From Hydractinia symbiolongicarpus (taxonomy: Eukaryota; Cnidaria; Hydrozoa; Anthoathecata; Hydractiniidae), in assembly GCF_029227915.1 (NCBI RefSeq), contig NC_079875.1:3658001-3722000 (forward strand): a stretch of DNA of 64,000 nucleotides, written 5' to 3'. Positions 12,528 through 25,857 of the stretch are shown here, one piece after another. Both the position numbers and the translations under genes were made by a program. The first letter of the stretch is position 1; every line of letters starts with the position of its first letter. A model generated the notes under the pieces. It saw nothing but the letters and a program-made list of their open reading frames with translations. It was not told the origin of the DNA and searched no databases.

Positions 12528-13572
12528 ACTTTTCAACTGGAATTTTTTTTTAAAACCACGTTTAAACGTTCATCATAAATATATTCCATACACAGTTGTA
12601 TGAGATTGTTTTTTTCTGTTTGATTGCTTATTGAATAACCTATGTGATTTTTCTTACTATTCTGTCACGTGTTTGGTTACCATACGCTGCCATTTGCTAT
12701 GCCTCAAATCACGTGACTATATCTATTGCTTTATTGCGGGATTCCTGCTGCTAAGATCAGCATGCTGAGACATTTATCGATATGTATGTTCACATATTAT
12801 TTTTAAACTTCGTCTGTAATTTCTTTTTATCCTTTCTTTTTATTGTGTGAAGAAAGTAATCACATCGAAGATAACAAAAAATATAATTAATCATTTTCTG
12901 TTTTAATACAAAAAGGTCAAATCCAAAACCACATATGTAATTGGTTTGTCGGATGTAACTCCTTTGAAATTTTTGTAATATCCTGACGTTGTATTTACCA
13001 CGCAGGATGAAGCGTACCCCCGTGTTAATACGAGCCAACGCTTACCTAACAACCTTTTAAATCTACCAATATAGTTTCAAGGAGATTCAGGATTTTCAGT
13101 TTTCTATTCATTAACTTCTATCCCAGGCCTTTGCATTGACATATATGTCTTGGTCATTTTATTCGCCCTTGTTATTTATTTTTTCCAGTGCAAACCGTGT
13201 ATTTAAAATGTCAGCCATCTTTTTAGATAGTCACAACGGCAACGTTTTGAAAAAAATAATTGTAGATATACTTCTAAACCCAACTCCAGGACCTTGTTTA
13301 GATAACTGACATTGACACGAACATTTTTGTCACTCTGTCAAAAATCGTAGCGCCTGGAGAGAGACAGAAATCCCCGGGGACGAGGTTTCTCCAAACCATT
13401 AGATAATATTTTGTCAATTTGAGGACAAACGCTTAGGTACTTAGGTGATTTCCGCTTTAATGTTGATAAGGAATCATTGTTCCGCATTCTACGTCACATT
13501 TGAACTTTTAAACTCCCGGTCACTTACTTAATACCAGGAAGCCTCCCACATTCACTCTTTCTTTTGCAAAAG
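12528..13572. other. Intergenic, upstream of astacin gene C
   Basis: No supported gene. Around 13355-13395 there is a GC-rich patch with ccccggggacgaggtt, similar to motifs seen elsewhere in the window (see the finding on the gaggtt/aacctc motif). Confidence 0.4.
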
Positions 13573-13580
13573 TATATAAG
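13573..13580 (+). promoter_or_regulatory. TATA box of astacin gene C
   Basis: TATATAAG lies 74 bp before the ATG at 13647. Confidence 0.6.
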
Positions 13581-13646
13581 CTGTTCAATCTGCCTCATGC
13601 AACACTAAAACAAAAATAAACACAAGAAGAAAAGATAAACACGAAG

Positions 13647-16600
13647 ATGTTTTGTTTTAACTTACTGTTGCTTAGTGGTAATACTCGTTGTTGTCGGCGG
13701 CGTTGGCGTCATCGTCGGTGCCGTTATTTTTAACTTGTTGTTGTTGGTTTTTTCCCCATTTTATTATTTTTATATTTTTTTATTTGTAGTCGCTATCACT
13801 GGTACATCAGTGTCATGTAGATCCGCCATGAGTGATATTGTCGACGAGAACCGAGAAATTTTAAAAGGTATATTTTATATTTGCTTCTTTTTTGTTTTAA
13901 ATGTGTTGTTATGTCAATTACTTCTGCAGCCATCAATGTTACTGTGCTGTGATATGCTTATATTTTTCGTATGCCAAATTTTTAAGAGAAATTAGATGGA
14001 TTTGACGGATGGATAACGACAGCAACAAAAACCAACGTCTTTAACCATTCAGTTTATTTTTGGTGTTAAAATTGAGACTAAAGTTCGATTTGTCGTGTTA
14101 TTGTGATCCAAAATAAATAGCATTTTAGATTTTCGATACCAGAATAGATAGTTTGTATCTCGCGCATGCGTAAACTTAGGAAACAAAAAATGTGTAATTT
14201 TTATTTATTTACTTATTTATCTCCAGACCATCCTGAAATTTACAATACTGATGAATTACTTTCGCCAGAACAACTCTCAGAATTCACAAATTCTGACAAA
14301 ACAAGAAGACGAAGAGGTTTACCTGAAGCTTCTGTTTCAAAATGGGTTGAAAAAACCGTGCCCTATATTTTAAGTGACCAATACAGTAAGTCAAAGTTAT
14401 TTCGTATTTTTGTTTTTGATGTATGAAAACTGAAAACAAACATTCACGGGGACACGTTTCACGCCACTAAATATTACATAACTTACTGACGCCCGACCCT
14501 GTTTCTCTTTTTTGCCAATAGTATAGATGTTATGCCATTAATACATTTTACACTGTCCAAAAAAATTACTTTAGTTTCTTCAACCCTCCTACAGACGGCT
14601 GACACTATTTTTTTGGTAGAAGTCCTCACATATATAAAATGAACGCTTGTCCGTTGCTTACGTCATGAATGTACGAAAAGAGAAGAATATAAAACTAGAA
14701 AGGTTTTTGTACCATTCTCTATTGTTATTTCGAAATAATAACACTGGTGTGTTCACCCTTTTATAGACGCAGACGAAAAGAATAAAATTCGTGCAGCCAT
14801 GGCAACGATTAGTAGCGTTTCTTGCATCAAATTTAAAGAACATCAGACGAATCCACCTCTTCCTTTCTTAAAAGTGTTCTACCAATTTCCCGCGTAAGTG
14901 CTAGCTTTGAAAACGGTGGTCTTTTTTAATCAAAAGAGCTCCATATATAGCAAGTAATGTAAGAAAAAGGGGATATAAGGGGCTCTTGGAAATTAAATTT
15001 TTATAGTCTGTATATTTTTGTCTGTACTCTTCAAGTTTGTGACTAAAACTGGTAGTCGAAGCAGAATATATTCTTTTGTAATTTATTCCTTCCCTGTAAT
15101 TTTACTTCCCTACACAGTATTATGTACAACTTCGGTTCCAGCCTCTTTGTTTACTTTTTTAGTTGTTACTCACACATTGGTATGAAAACAAACGAACACA
15201 ACCAATTATCGTTGACACCCAACTGTGTAAGATCAAGCAGAACGATCATTCATGAACTTCTCCACACTTTGGGCGTGTATCACGAACACGAGAGGGCGGA
15301 TCGAGATGAATATGTTACTATTAATCGTGAAAATATTACGCCCGGTTCGTAATACTTACTGATAACAATACATTTTTTATGTTTTCTATAAAAACATTAA
15401 ACTTCGAGGGGTCTGTTTTTCATTCAAAGTTGATGACATCGTGCACAAGAAACATATTTTTTACTCCACTAAATCAGAACAGTCACTATTGATACACTTG
15501 TTTTTTTTATCTTATATCTTATTTATTTCCAACTTTTATATTTTATTATTATTGTTATTTTTTTTTTCAGGAGCTGAACATAACTTTGTTATCAAGAGAA
15601 GAACAAATAGTTTGGGATCCGAGTATGATCCGAAATCAATTATGCATTATTCTTCGTACGTGTTTAACTTTTCTCTTTGCTTTTTAATTCTAAATATTAG
15701 TTTCGACAAACACGCTGCACACAAGATATGACACAGCAACATTTCTTTCATACAATTTCTTTACTTTTTAACAGTTACGACTTCTCCAAAAGCGCATTTT
15801 TGAAGACGATAGTCTGGAAAAAAGATCCTAACTTGTTTTTGGGAGGAGCAATTTTATCTCCATCAGATATCAAACAGTTAAATCTTTTCTACGAATGCAA
15901 TGCGGATTCAAAAACCACAACATCAACGACTTCTACACCAACGCCGTCAACATCAACAACGTCAACATCAACGACGTCTACATCAACACCATCAACATCA
16001 ACGACGTCTACTTCAACGACATCTACATCAACGCCATCAACATCAACGACGTCAACATCAACGACGTCTACATCAACACCATCAACATCAACGACGTCTA
16101 CTTCAACGACATCTACATCAACGCCATCAACATCAACGACGTCAACATCAACGACGTCTACATCAACACCGTCAACATCAACGACGTCTACTTTAACGAC
16201 GTCTACTTTAACGACGTCTACATCGACGACGTCTACATCAACGCCGTCAACATCAACGACATCAACATCAACGAAATCAACATCAACGATGTCAACCACA
16301 ACATCCAAACCACAAAAAGGTACTTTAGCATTTTTTAGTTCTTTATCCTTTATTTATTTAACTTTTTAATATACTTAACTTTCTGATGACATTTAGCATG
16401 TGGGGACTACATTGTACGATGTATCGGCGTCGCGTTCAATCCGACAAGCCAATGTCGTTATTTCTCAACGGATTGTCCTCGTACTTGCGGTCGGTGCTCA
16501 GGTCCAGAAAGCGAAAGATGTTCAAATTTTTTTGATAAAGACATCAACTGTCAAAGTCTAGTTTTAAACAATGGATGTGTAAATCAGGAGACAAGAAGCA

Positions 16601-16662
16601 CAGTGAAGGGGAGGTGTCCAAAAAGTTGCTGTTTGCGTGGTCAGCTATATTTTAAAAAATGA
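13647..16662 (+). CDS. Secreted astacin metalloprotease with ShKT-type C-terminus (gene C)
   Basis: Eight exons: 13647-13677, 13790-13867, 14227-14385, 14767-14893, 15163-15344, 15571-15655, 15775-16319, 16397-16662, giving 490 residues. The donor after exon 5 is weak (gttcgt) but is the only choice that keeps frame. Features: signal peptide, propeptide with YNTDELL, a basic RRRR cleavage site, zinc motif HELLHTLGVYH followed by EHERADRDEY, Met-turn SIMHY, a Ser/Thr linker (STTST repeats) and a 12-Cys tail. Exon number and phases match genes A and B, so it is a paralogue, but the sequence and linker repeat differ much more. Gene C keeps the cysteine that gene B lost. It is likely a secreted protease activated by a furin-like enzyme. 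The substrate is unknown. Confidence 0.88.
15905..16300 (+). repeat. Coding Ser/Thr minisatellite in gene C
   Basis: Repeats built on acatcaacgacgtct encode STTST, STPST and related units, with a visible higher-order period of about 90 bp. The repeat is open in all three forward frames and one reverse frame; only the frame joined to exon 7 is protein. The unit is unrelated to the TTTRP repeat of genes A and B. Confidence 0.85.
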
Positions 16663-19600
16663 TTGGTTTTTATCTTTGTAATGATTATTTATATTTTATT
16701 TATTTATATTTATTTATTTCAACGAAATATTGATATTAATATATTTTTTCTTTAGTAACATGTTACTTTGGGAAAAATTTCGTCTACATGTTAACTTTGG
16801 TATTCTAGTGAGTTTTATTAACCCGTCCCTAGACTTATTTTACAACAGGGCGTAGTTTAATTAATTTTATGTATCTTCATCATTAAAATAATCAGCAGTT
16901 ACTTGAGTTTGTTTGTTTTTCCTGAACTGATACACCCTTATTCTTTTACATACAGTTTCAACCTCGTTCCCAGTCTGATATTCAACAGTAAAAACAGGAC
17001 TTTATTAATTCACTTAAAATATTGAGGCCAAATAACTTGGAAACAAGGTGGTGATGTTAGTCATTTTTCACCGTGTAGGTAACTAGGGCAAATGTGGGTA
17101 ACCGTTTGTCAAAAATACATGATCCAATACAATTTCTTGATCAGTGTGTCAAATCTATAAGGTTAAGGCAACAGGTATACAAATTTTTGAAATACTTTTG
17201 TTGTATTGTACTGTATTATTATTATATACTGTATTCGCTTATATTAAAAATTGGTTTTTAAAAGACTCTGAGCATTAAAAAAATGAAGTAAACTGAATTC
17301 TTCAATTTAATGTTATCTCTTTTTTTTCCTCACAACCCTCCACCCACTCCTAATTATGTGCCTCTTGCTCCCATTCTCTCCTCCTCACCTAATTTTTTCC
17401 TCACTCATTCTTCCTTAATCCAGTCTCCATCTCTCCCACGTCTCCCTCTCTTCAGCCCTTACCCTTCCCACTCCTCTCTTTAACTACTTTTTACGGTCAT
17501 AATTTGTCGCAGACATAAATTATTATTATTTTTGCTCAAAATTGAATTAATTTTTGCAGCAAAATTATCTACTGAAGCGGAATATTAATGTCCCAAAATA
17601 TAATAAAAAATAATATTCCATACAAACAAATTGTACATTATTGTACATTATTGGAGTGTAGTGAGATAAGAAACTTTCATCTATTAAAACGGTAAAAGTT
17701 CCGTACCAAAAAGTCAAGAGTAGTCGTAAAATATTAACTAAAATAATTTTTTTTGTGCTTTCTTCCTCATTCACTCCTCCATAACCCGCTTTTCTAATTA
17801 CCTACACTACGCCCTTCACCCCCTTGCTGTTCGAACTTCAAAAATACAACAACTAAACTACCTTCCTGCCTTTGTTGAAAGTAAAGAATCGAAAGAAAGA
17901 ATAAAAACAACGCAAGTGGTGGTTAAATGTTATCGTTTATTATGCATAATACCAATAGTCCAAACCCTAACTCTTATACGAAATTGTGAATATGTGTTTT
18001 ATATTTTTAAATTGATTATATCTCCATAATTTTTTATTTTTTTGGAATATATATACTTTCCTTTTTTTTTTCTCCACAAATACAGATAATAGATTTATTT
18101 CTTAAATATCTATTTTCGATTTTTTAACATTTTTTATTTCTGTGTTTTTATTCAACGTGAAGCTCATTTAAAGAAGATTTGAAGGAGTTATAATAGATTG
18201 TTAACGTCTCGCTATTTTCAACTTTGAGCAGTATTACACTTATTATAGTACACTGGCATATTTTACATTTTCATAGGCTTAATTTTTTAGACATTTTTAA
18301 TCTTTTTAAAATCTTGGCTAGATTTTAAATTTCGACGGGGTCAATGCAACTGTTCTACTTTCTCAATAAATTTTAGATCTACTATGTTAAAAACATGACA
18401 AAATAAATGCTCTTTTATAAGCGAAATTTTGGGTGAGACTCAATTTTGCTTAAGTTTCTGTACTTCACTGGATGCTTGTGTACTATCTACTCTACTCTAT
18501 CTACTCACTCTTAATCTCATATCGTTATATGAATACGTCACTGATAGCACGATTTATATTTCATAGTTAGCAGTTTAGTCTCATGTTGCTTATAAAATGT
18601 TGCCAATGGAAAAACAGCATGCTCGTGGTCCAGAAAGATTATTGACATGTTATTTAACTAATCATTTGTTTTCTTCCGTTTACCTTTTTTTTGCGCCATA
18701 ATTTGTGTCAACGGCCTTCCGTTTTAACATAAGGTTTAAAATCACAAGCTCTCTTTGTACAAAAAGGACGCGGTACACTTTGGACTTATACGTATCTAAG
18801 GGTGTTGTTTTTATTTTTGATAGTTTTCTTTCTGTTAAGAATAATAATGTTTTAAAAGTAGAATATTAAACCTTTTTATGAAATGTTTTAGATTAGATAA
18901 AAAATGTAAAGAAATTAAAAAAAAAATCTATGAATAGATGTTTGAAAGCCGAGTGGATTGCGGAACACATAACACCCTTGTTTCCAGGAATTCTGCACAA
19001 ATATCCTTGGGAACAAGGGTGGGTCATATAATAAGCACCATAGGTAACTTATAATCTGCAATATAGGTAAGCAACTTATACACTTGGTACGAAAATTTAT
19101 GTTCGAAGTGAGTGATACGAATACATTTTTCTGAATCAAAGTTTGAGGGGACTTAATGGATCTGTTTTCCCTGAGTTGTTTATAGTCAGTCATGAAACAC
19201 CCCTTCTTCTTTTCCTGCTTTTAAACATAGAGGTTTTCTATCCTCCTTAGTTGAAACAGAATAATTATTACTTGTATCTGGTATATATAGCAGACACACT
19301 GTAACTACTGGTTCATTTTATGCATTCTTCATGTCATTGTTTTATCAGTTCTGTTCCTGATTTTTTTTTTCAAGCATTTTTCTGGAGGACCCGTTCGAAA
19401 TTTTGGGAATCAAATTGATTTTTATTTCATTAGCAAGTATTTATTTTCTTTCCTTGTACGTAATTAACTTGATGTTATAATTTCAAAAACATAACTAAGA
19501 TGAAATATTGACATGCATTCATAATTACATTTCAACGTTTTTAACACGTGATAACAATAACAGTGATAATAATAATAACAGTGAAATAGACGACCTTATG

Positions 19601-19837
19601 ACGCAGATGATCGCTGACAAAAATATCCAGTATAAGTTTATTGTATATCGTTCTGCTATTCAATTTTAAAATTTTCATTGTTTATTTATCAATATGCTTT
19701 TTTGTTTATTTGTTTTTTGTTTCCCGATAGTTTGTTTCTGTCTGTTTCTTCTTCTTTTCTTTTTTTGGCTTTTTATCATTTTTTAGTTTATTTACAGCAA
19801 TTTGTAATAACGACTCACCACAATCTGTATTTATTTC
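16663..19837. other. Intergenic
   Basis: No supported gene. A pyrimidine-rich block lies at about 17328-17482. An imperfect inverted repeat lies at 18973-18986 and 19008-19022 (cacccttgtttcca against tgggaacaagggtg), which may be a small mobile-element remnant. Confidence 0.45.
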
Positions 19838-20937
19838 ACGATTTACTGAAGTTTGTAGTTCCAAATTACTGCAGTCTGTAGTTACGACTTACTGACGTCT
19901 GTAGTTACGACTTACTGACGTCTGTAGTTACGACTTACTGAAGTCTGTAGTTACGACTTAACGAAGTCTGTAGTTACGACTTAAGTCTGTAGTTACGACT
20001 TACTGAAGTCTGTAGTTACGACTTACTGAAGTCTGTAGTTCCAAATTACTGCAGTCTGTAGTTACGACTTACTGACGTCTGTAGTTACAACTTACTGACG
20101 TCTGTAGTTACGACTTACTGAAGTCTGTAGTTACGACTTACTGAAGTTTGTAGTTCCAACCTACTGAAGTCTGTAGTTACAACTTACTGAAGTCTGTAGT
20201 TACGACTTACTGAAGTCTGTAGTTACAACTTACTGAAGTTTGTAGTTACAACTTACTGAAGTCTGTAGTTACAACTTACTGACGTCTGTAGTTACGACTT
20301 ACTGAAGTCTGTAGTTACAACTTACTGAAGTCTGTAGTTACAACTTACTGAAGTCTGTAGTTACGACTTACTGAAGTCTGTAGTTACAACTTACTAAAGT
20401 TTGTAGTTACAACTTACTGAAGTCTGTAGTTACAACTTACTGAAGTCTGTAGTTACCACTTACTGACGTCTGTAGTTACGACTTACTGAAGTCTGTAGTT
20501 ACAACTTACTGAAGTCTGTAGTTACAACTTACTGAAGTCTGTAGTTACAACTTACTGACGTCTGTAGTTACGACCTACTGAAGTCTGTAGTTACGACTTA
20601 CTGAAGTCTGTAGTTACAACTTACTGAAGTCTGTAGTTACAACTTACTGAAGTCTGTAGTTACAACTTACTGACGTCTGTAGTTACAACTTACTGAAGTC
20701 TGTAGTTACAACTTACTGAAGTCTGTAGTTACGACTTACTGAAGTTTGTAGTTCCAACCTACTGAAGTCTGTAGTAACAACTTACTGAAGTCTGTAGTTA
20801 CGACTTACTGAAGTCTGTAGTTACAACTTACTGAAGTTTGTAGTTACAACTTACTGAAGTCTGTAGTTACAACTTACTGACGTCTGTAGTTACGACTTAC
20901 TGAAGTCTGTAGTTACAACTTACTAAATTCTAGGGCT
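19838..20937. repeat. 23-bp satellite array
   Basis: About 47 copies of a 23-bp unit (tctgtagttacgacttactg plus aag), with recurrent variants (cga/caa, gaag/gacg, tctg/tttg). A variant-bearing segment starting at 20147 recurs at 20745, exactly 26 units (598 bp) later, with almost no change. This points to a recent internal block duplication. Units abut directly, so it is not a spaced array. Confidence 0.9.
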
Positions 20938-21357
20938 ATTAGAGTGTACAAACACAGTTTAATAAGTTGTAATGCATGCACAACAAAAAGGACGAAACTA
21001 GTATCCAACCCTTTTTAGTAAGCTTTTGACTTCTCATAATGTTTTAGAAACTCCAAAGATTTGAAAACCTCTAGAAACTGGAATCTCCAGTTGCTGATGA
21101 AAATGTTTTTAAACACAAAATGTAAAATGAGTCATCACCCTTAAAATATGGGTAGGCATACATCTTGAAATGTTATCCCGTTGTTGAAGTTTGTTGTTTA
21201 CAAACACATATGTCGTCGTTTCCTCAAGTATTAGTGTTTTTGAATAAATGCAAGCGTAATCAGATAAGAGAGCAATTACACGTACTTTAAATTGTACGAA
21301 ACAGTAATTAATATAAAGCTAAGAAGTTGAACTCATTACCGTTGTAATTACCCGGTG
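20938..21357. other. Intergenic, upstream of GT31 gene
   Basis: Unique AT-rich sequence between the satellite array and the TATA box of the next gene. Nothing else is supported. Confidence 0.4.
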
Positions 21358-21364
21358 TATAAAT
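21358..21364 (+). promoter_or_regulatory. TATA box of GT31-like gene
   Basis: TATAAAT lies 88 bp before the ATG at 21446. Confidence 0.55.
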
Positions 21365-21445
21365 CCGAATATGATAAACACGTCCTTTCTTGAAATTAGT
21401 TAAATCAAGATTGGCTACGAGAAAGACGTCTAAAAATTAGTAGCC

Positions 21446-22710
21446 ATGTTTTCACTTTCGAAGAAAAAAATCACTTTCAAATCACGTGTGCTGATCTTGA
21501 TCTGTTTGTTCACATCGGCTTTTTATGTTGTTCATTTGAAGGGTAGTTTTCAAATTACAGTGAAAAGAAGAACACGAGTAATTGATAGAAAACATTTTCG
21601 AAAGTTAAAATTATTAGAAGATAAGTATTTTCCAGAACGAAGTGTTGACATAGTTGACAATCGAAAAAACATGGACGAACAGAAGGATATTCAGTTGAAT
21701 CGTCCTCAAGGTTCTCTGAGAAAGTTAGAAGAAATGATGGTGAACTTAACCGAACGAATGGAAGACTTGACTCAGTATGTGAAAAGAAATATAAAGGTTA
21801 AAAAATCATACATTAAAACAACTGTTGTAAACGAAGGAGATCAACGAGAATGCAAAAACCTGCACACACTGATTTTAATTTCTTCAAATATATCCAACAT
21901 TGATAGAAGAAACAACATCAGGAATACATGGGGAAAATCTCAAAACTACAAAATCTTTCAGGATATGTTTCGTTTAAACTACGACGTGTTTTTCCTAGTA
22001 GGTAGTATAAACGAGCAAAGAAGGTGTCCAGTTTACAGAACGAATCGAAAACTTATCGAGATATTGTACAATATAGCGGAATGGAAGATTTTTATGACCT
22101 GTCCCGGAAGGTAATGACTGGCTTGGAATGGTCAGTTACACACTGCACTTATAAATTCTTACTCAAAGGCGACGACGATATTTATATAAATATAATAAAT
22201 TTAATGAAATTTCTAATCCATCCCGACATGCCTCAAAATCAGTTATATACAGGAAACGTGGTAACAGGTAGTGTGCCCTTCCGTGATAGATCCGATACGA
22301 CGTACGGCAAATACGCTGTCTCCATGGAGGAGTACCCAGATGATGATTATCCACCGTACTGCAGTGGAGGAGGGTTTATTCTTTCTAAGGATGTTGTGAA
22401 TCGAATTATTCCGAGATTTAACTGGAGAAATCCATTAAAAATCGACGATGTTTATATTGGAATATTAGTTAGTAGGATCGGTCTTGCGCCGATTACGGTG
22501 AACTTGCGACCAGAGTTATTTCAACTTTATCACAGCACAAATTCATGTATATTCAACGCTGGTACATTGTTGTATCATAAAGTGTTAAGCTTAAACTGCT
22601 TAAAGCACTTAGAAAAACTGACTCTTGGTATGTCTATGGGACAAGTTTCACAATTCATGATGATGAATACAGGTCCAAAGAGTTTACATATACCGGTGAA
22701 TGGAAGGTGA
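21446..22710 (+). pseudogene. Beta-1,3-galactosyltransferase-like (GT31), broken by one frameshift
   Basis: A single-exon gene, as is common for B3GALT-type enzymes. The first frame (21446 to about 22010) encodes a type II membrane protein start: short basic cytoplasmic tail, a transmembrane segment (about residues 15-30), a stem, and the start of the transferase fold with NIRNTWG and FLVGS. The second frame (from about 22012 to 22710) continues the fold: YRDIVQY, the metal-binding DDD in KGDDDIYIN, YPPYCSGGGFILS and a DDVYIG motif. The frame changes between about 22006 and 22024. GT31 enzymes transfer galactose or GlcNAc in beta-1,3 linkage in the Golgi. Both halves keep family motifs with no other stop, so this is either a very recent pseudogene or a one-base assembly error. 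A short intron is unlikely because no donor/acceptor pair fits. Confidence 0.75.
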
Positions 22711-25700
22711 TAAAGGTCAACAGAGGCGGTAATCAACCTCGTACCCAGGGATTCTTGCTGTTAATAAGTGCAGCGGCGGTGAGAGATAAAAAGCCCGAAA
22801 GACGAGATTGACGTTCAAGGAGAGAGTCCAGTTCATAAAATGCACATATATCTCATATCATATATTTATTTTTATTTTTTCCTTTGTCATCTAGAGTGTT
22901 TTAAAAACAAAAACAAATTGTCTTTTTTTGTATCCCCGGCCTCTTTGTTCTAAACAACCAACTTCGTAACATCCCACTGTTCTCCCTCATCTTCCTCCCT
23001 TCAAAGAATTCAGTTAGAAGCTCATTTTTTTGCACGAACACGAATTTAGCACTTTTTTGTATTTACAAAGACAAAGAATCTCATTATGACATTAAAAAAC
23101 AGTGCTACTGGTTTTATAGTTGCATGTACCAAGTTTTCTTGGTCGGGTTTCATTTTGGAGGAAAGAATAACAAAGATTGCATACTGATAAGCAAAACTGA
23201 CATGCCCTGGGAACAAGATGATGATGTGTGTACAACCATACGTCAAAGAAAATTTCAAAAGCAAGATCATGTTTTTATTTCATGACTCATCGAATCAACA
23301 TACACCGGAATTCGGAATGTTTGTGGGATAATTGATATGCAATTAATGGATAAAAACAACAATGTCTTTTTATATGTTCTCATAAGAGGGTCTGGTGTTT
23401 TTGATGATGTGTAGTGAGATCTTTCAAGATGGAAATACTTGCATCGTAGAAAAACCATCAGATTGGTCAACTCCAGAAGAACCAACATTTTTTTCAGTCC
23501 ATTTGTCAAACGATGAATAAGGTTTTAATTCCATTTTATAAAAGTAGAAGAGCGTCAAATATACACACCAAAGCAATTTCTTTGTTAATGTATCCGATTA
23601 ATATTTCTGGTCTTTAAATGTTGACGTATCCGGTAGCGTAAAAATTTAAAGTGTTATTCTCAGACAAGTGTTTAAACAGGTTATTGACTTCACAACAATA
23701 CTGTTTTACATGTAGGTAATTGTGCAATTATCAAATTGATTTTTTAAACTAGAAATAACATATTCATAATAATCAAAAGATCTGAAAATAAAAAATTAAA
23801 CATCATTACAGAAACATACCTAAGTATATACGCCTTTCTTGTATGTAAGCAACATGACTTCCGAGTCGTAGCAGCAGCCTAGAGAGATGGGGGAGTGTCC
23901 CTCTTCTAAAAATTTTTGTCGATCCTGGTTAACATAGAGACGACTTGTCCAGGGGATGCATTTTTACTTAAACTAGGCGGTTAAAATTCCAAATTTCAAT
24001 CGTAATAATAAGTAAAATTTAAAAATTAATATTAATATTAATAGTAAATATAAAATTAAAAGGAAAAAAAGTTAGGAATAAAAAAGGAAAAAAAAGGGGA
24101 AAAAAGGGAAAAAAGGAATTATAAAATCAGCAATAGTTCTTTCCTAAAAACAAACGTGATTGAAACTACAGTCTGGTTTTGATTGGCCCACAGAGGCAGC
24201 AGGAAAACACCTAATTTTTGTTCCATTAAACAGAAGCCAAATTATCATGTTTACAGTTCAGAATGTACAAGGGAGAAACTTACATAAGAGCGGGTAATGA
24301 ATCCGTAAAATTGAGATAACGATAAGCTTTTTGATCGGTTTGAAACATAGGCCATAAACAATGCTAAACAGCTTGGGAGTTTCACAACAGTTAAAAATTT
24401 TTTTAAAAAAATTACTAAGAGTAAAGAAGCCTTTGAAGAAAACTAATCCTAGGTCTCTTTAGATATTTTACATGGTTCATGTTTTTACATATGTCAGTTG
24501 AAGTTCCTTTAAAGATGGAAACTAGGGGCTGATACAAGAATCTAAAAAGTGAAAGTCAATTAAAATAGTACTCTATGTCTGTTGTGCGCTCTCCTTCGTT
24601 GTATTTCTCTCTTGTCTTTCATGCCCAGCCTTCCCAAGAGACGGTACAGAAGAAGCTTGTTCTCGTGTTGATCAGTTACGTTTTAAAACCTTTCTCAAAC
24701 TGTCACGTTTTAAGGCGGAAGTCCATTACAATTGCGAGGAACGTCGACATAGGCGCCTGGTGCTCCCAACTCGATAGCGCACTTGAGCGGATGATGTCCA
24801 CTAAAAGTTAAATTGAGCATGGCGCCTGTGGTTTGTTTTTCGATTGGGTGTCTCTACTCTCCAGTGGAGGGTTCGAAGTATCGTATGTAGTGAAAGGATG
24901 TTGTGTGGATAAAGGAATGACCTAAGAAAAAAGGGCTTCATCAGACGTACATAATTTGTTTCTTATACCGTTTTATGCTCGGGTAGTGAAATTGATCCAT
25001 GATAAAATCAAAACATCCCGACCTGGCGTATTAATTATAAAGGGTCTGTTTATAACGAAAGGGTTACCTCTATATAATACTTTCTCGATTTGTTCGTTGG
25101 CCATGCCTAACAGAACTGGTGAGTGATCGATAACAAAACGCGTGCAATGATTATAAGGAAAGGGAAAATGTGCTTTCTCGTTGCTACAGAAGACCAAGTT
25201 ACGTGATTGTATCTAATTATAATTGGTACGTAGAAGGATTGTAATTGGTTGAGACAACTACTGGGATAAGTGACGCAATTCATACACTGAAACAACTTCT
25301 CAAGATTAACACGCTTAATAAGCATGTCCTGACATCATTACGGTAACAATATGCAAAATTACAAATGCAAGCACTTTCTCAAAATAATTTATAGGATATT
25401 TGTAAGAACTTATTTTGTCACAATGATATGTCAAAAGATCTCAATGTAGTTCACCTAGCTCTCAATGCTACCATGCTGCATGTTAACCCGTAAATTTTCT
25501 ATAGTTTATGTAGTTAATGATTGTTTTTCTTTTTAATTTCGCCATCTTCTGTGTATATTTATGCTATTTTTTTTATTTATGCTTTGTTTCTACAGCAACA
25601 AGGGGCTTAGGTAAAGACAAAACTGTCTTAAGTATTTTCATCCTCTCCCCAGGCTAGCTTGCCTAGAGCTGTTTTCAGGGGACGGTCAACAAATTCATTC

Positions 25701-25857
25701 AAATTCATCAAAAAACAAAATGTTTATCATCATGGCAACCAAGGATTTCTGTCGTTCACACGTCAAAGAATAGAAGACTCGCATACAAAAAAGTGTTAAT
25801 TATCCGTGAAAAGAATTAAGAATTGCTTCTTTGTAACTTTGTAACAATTTGTCTCGT
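22711..25857. other. Intergenic
   Basis: No supported gene. Directly after the GT31 gene (about 22733-22753) is a repeat-end-like motif, aacctcgtacccaggg. Poly-purine and AT runs lie at about 24050-24120. Small open frames here lack domains or signals. Confidence 0.4.

Noticed and set aside
12184-12603. Long overlapping open frames with YLPHH-type repeats
   Set aside because: They arise from the stop-free 16-bp satellite, have no conserved start or splice context and encode only the repeat.
12790-13038. 82-codon minus-strand frame
   Set aside because: No domain or splice support, and another frame of the same DNA is open to a similar extent.
19838-20937. Possible CRISPR-like array
   Set aside because: Units are directly adjacent with no unique spacers, and the genome is eukaryotic. 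It is a plain satellite.
22003-22030. Programmed ribosomal frameshift in the GT31-like gene
   Set aside because: No strong slippery heptamer or downstream stem is visible and GT31 enzymes are not known to use recoding. A mutation or base error is simpler.
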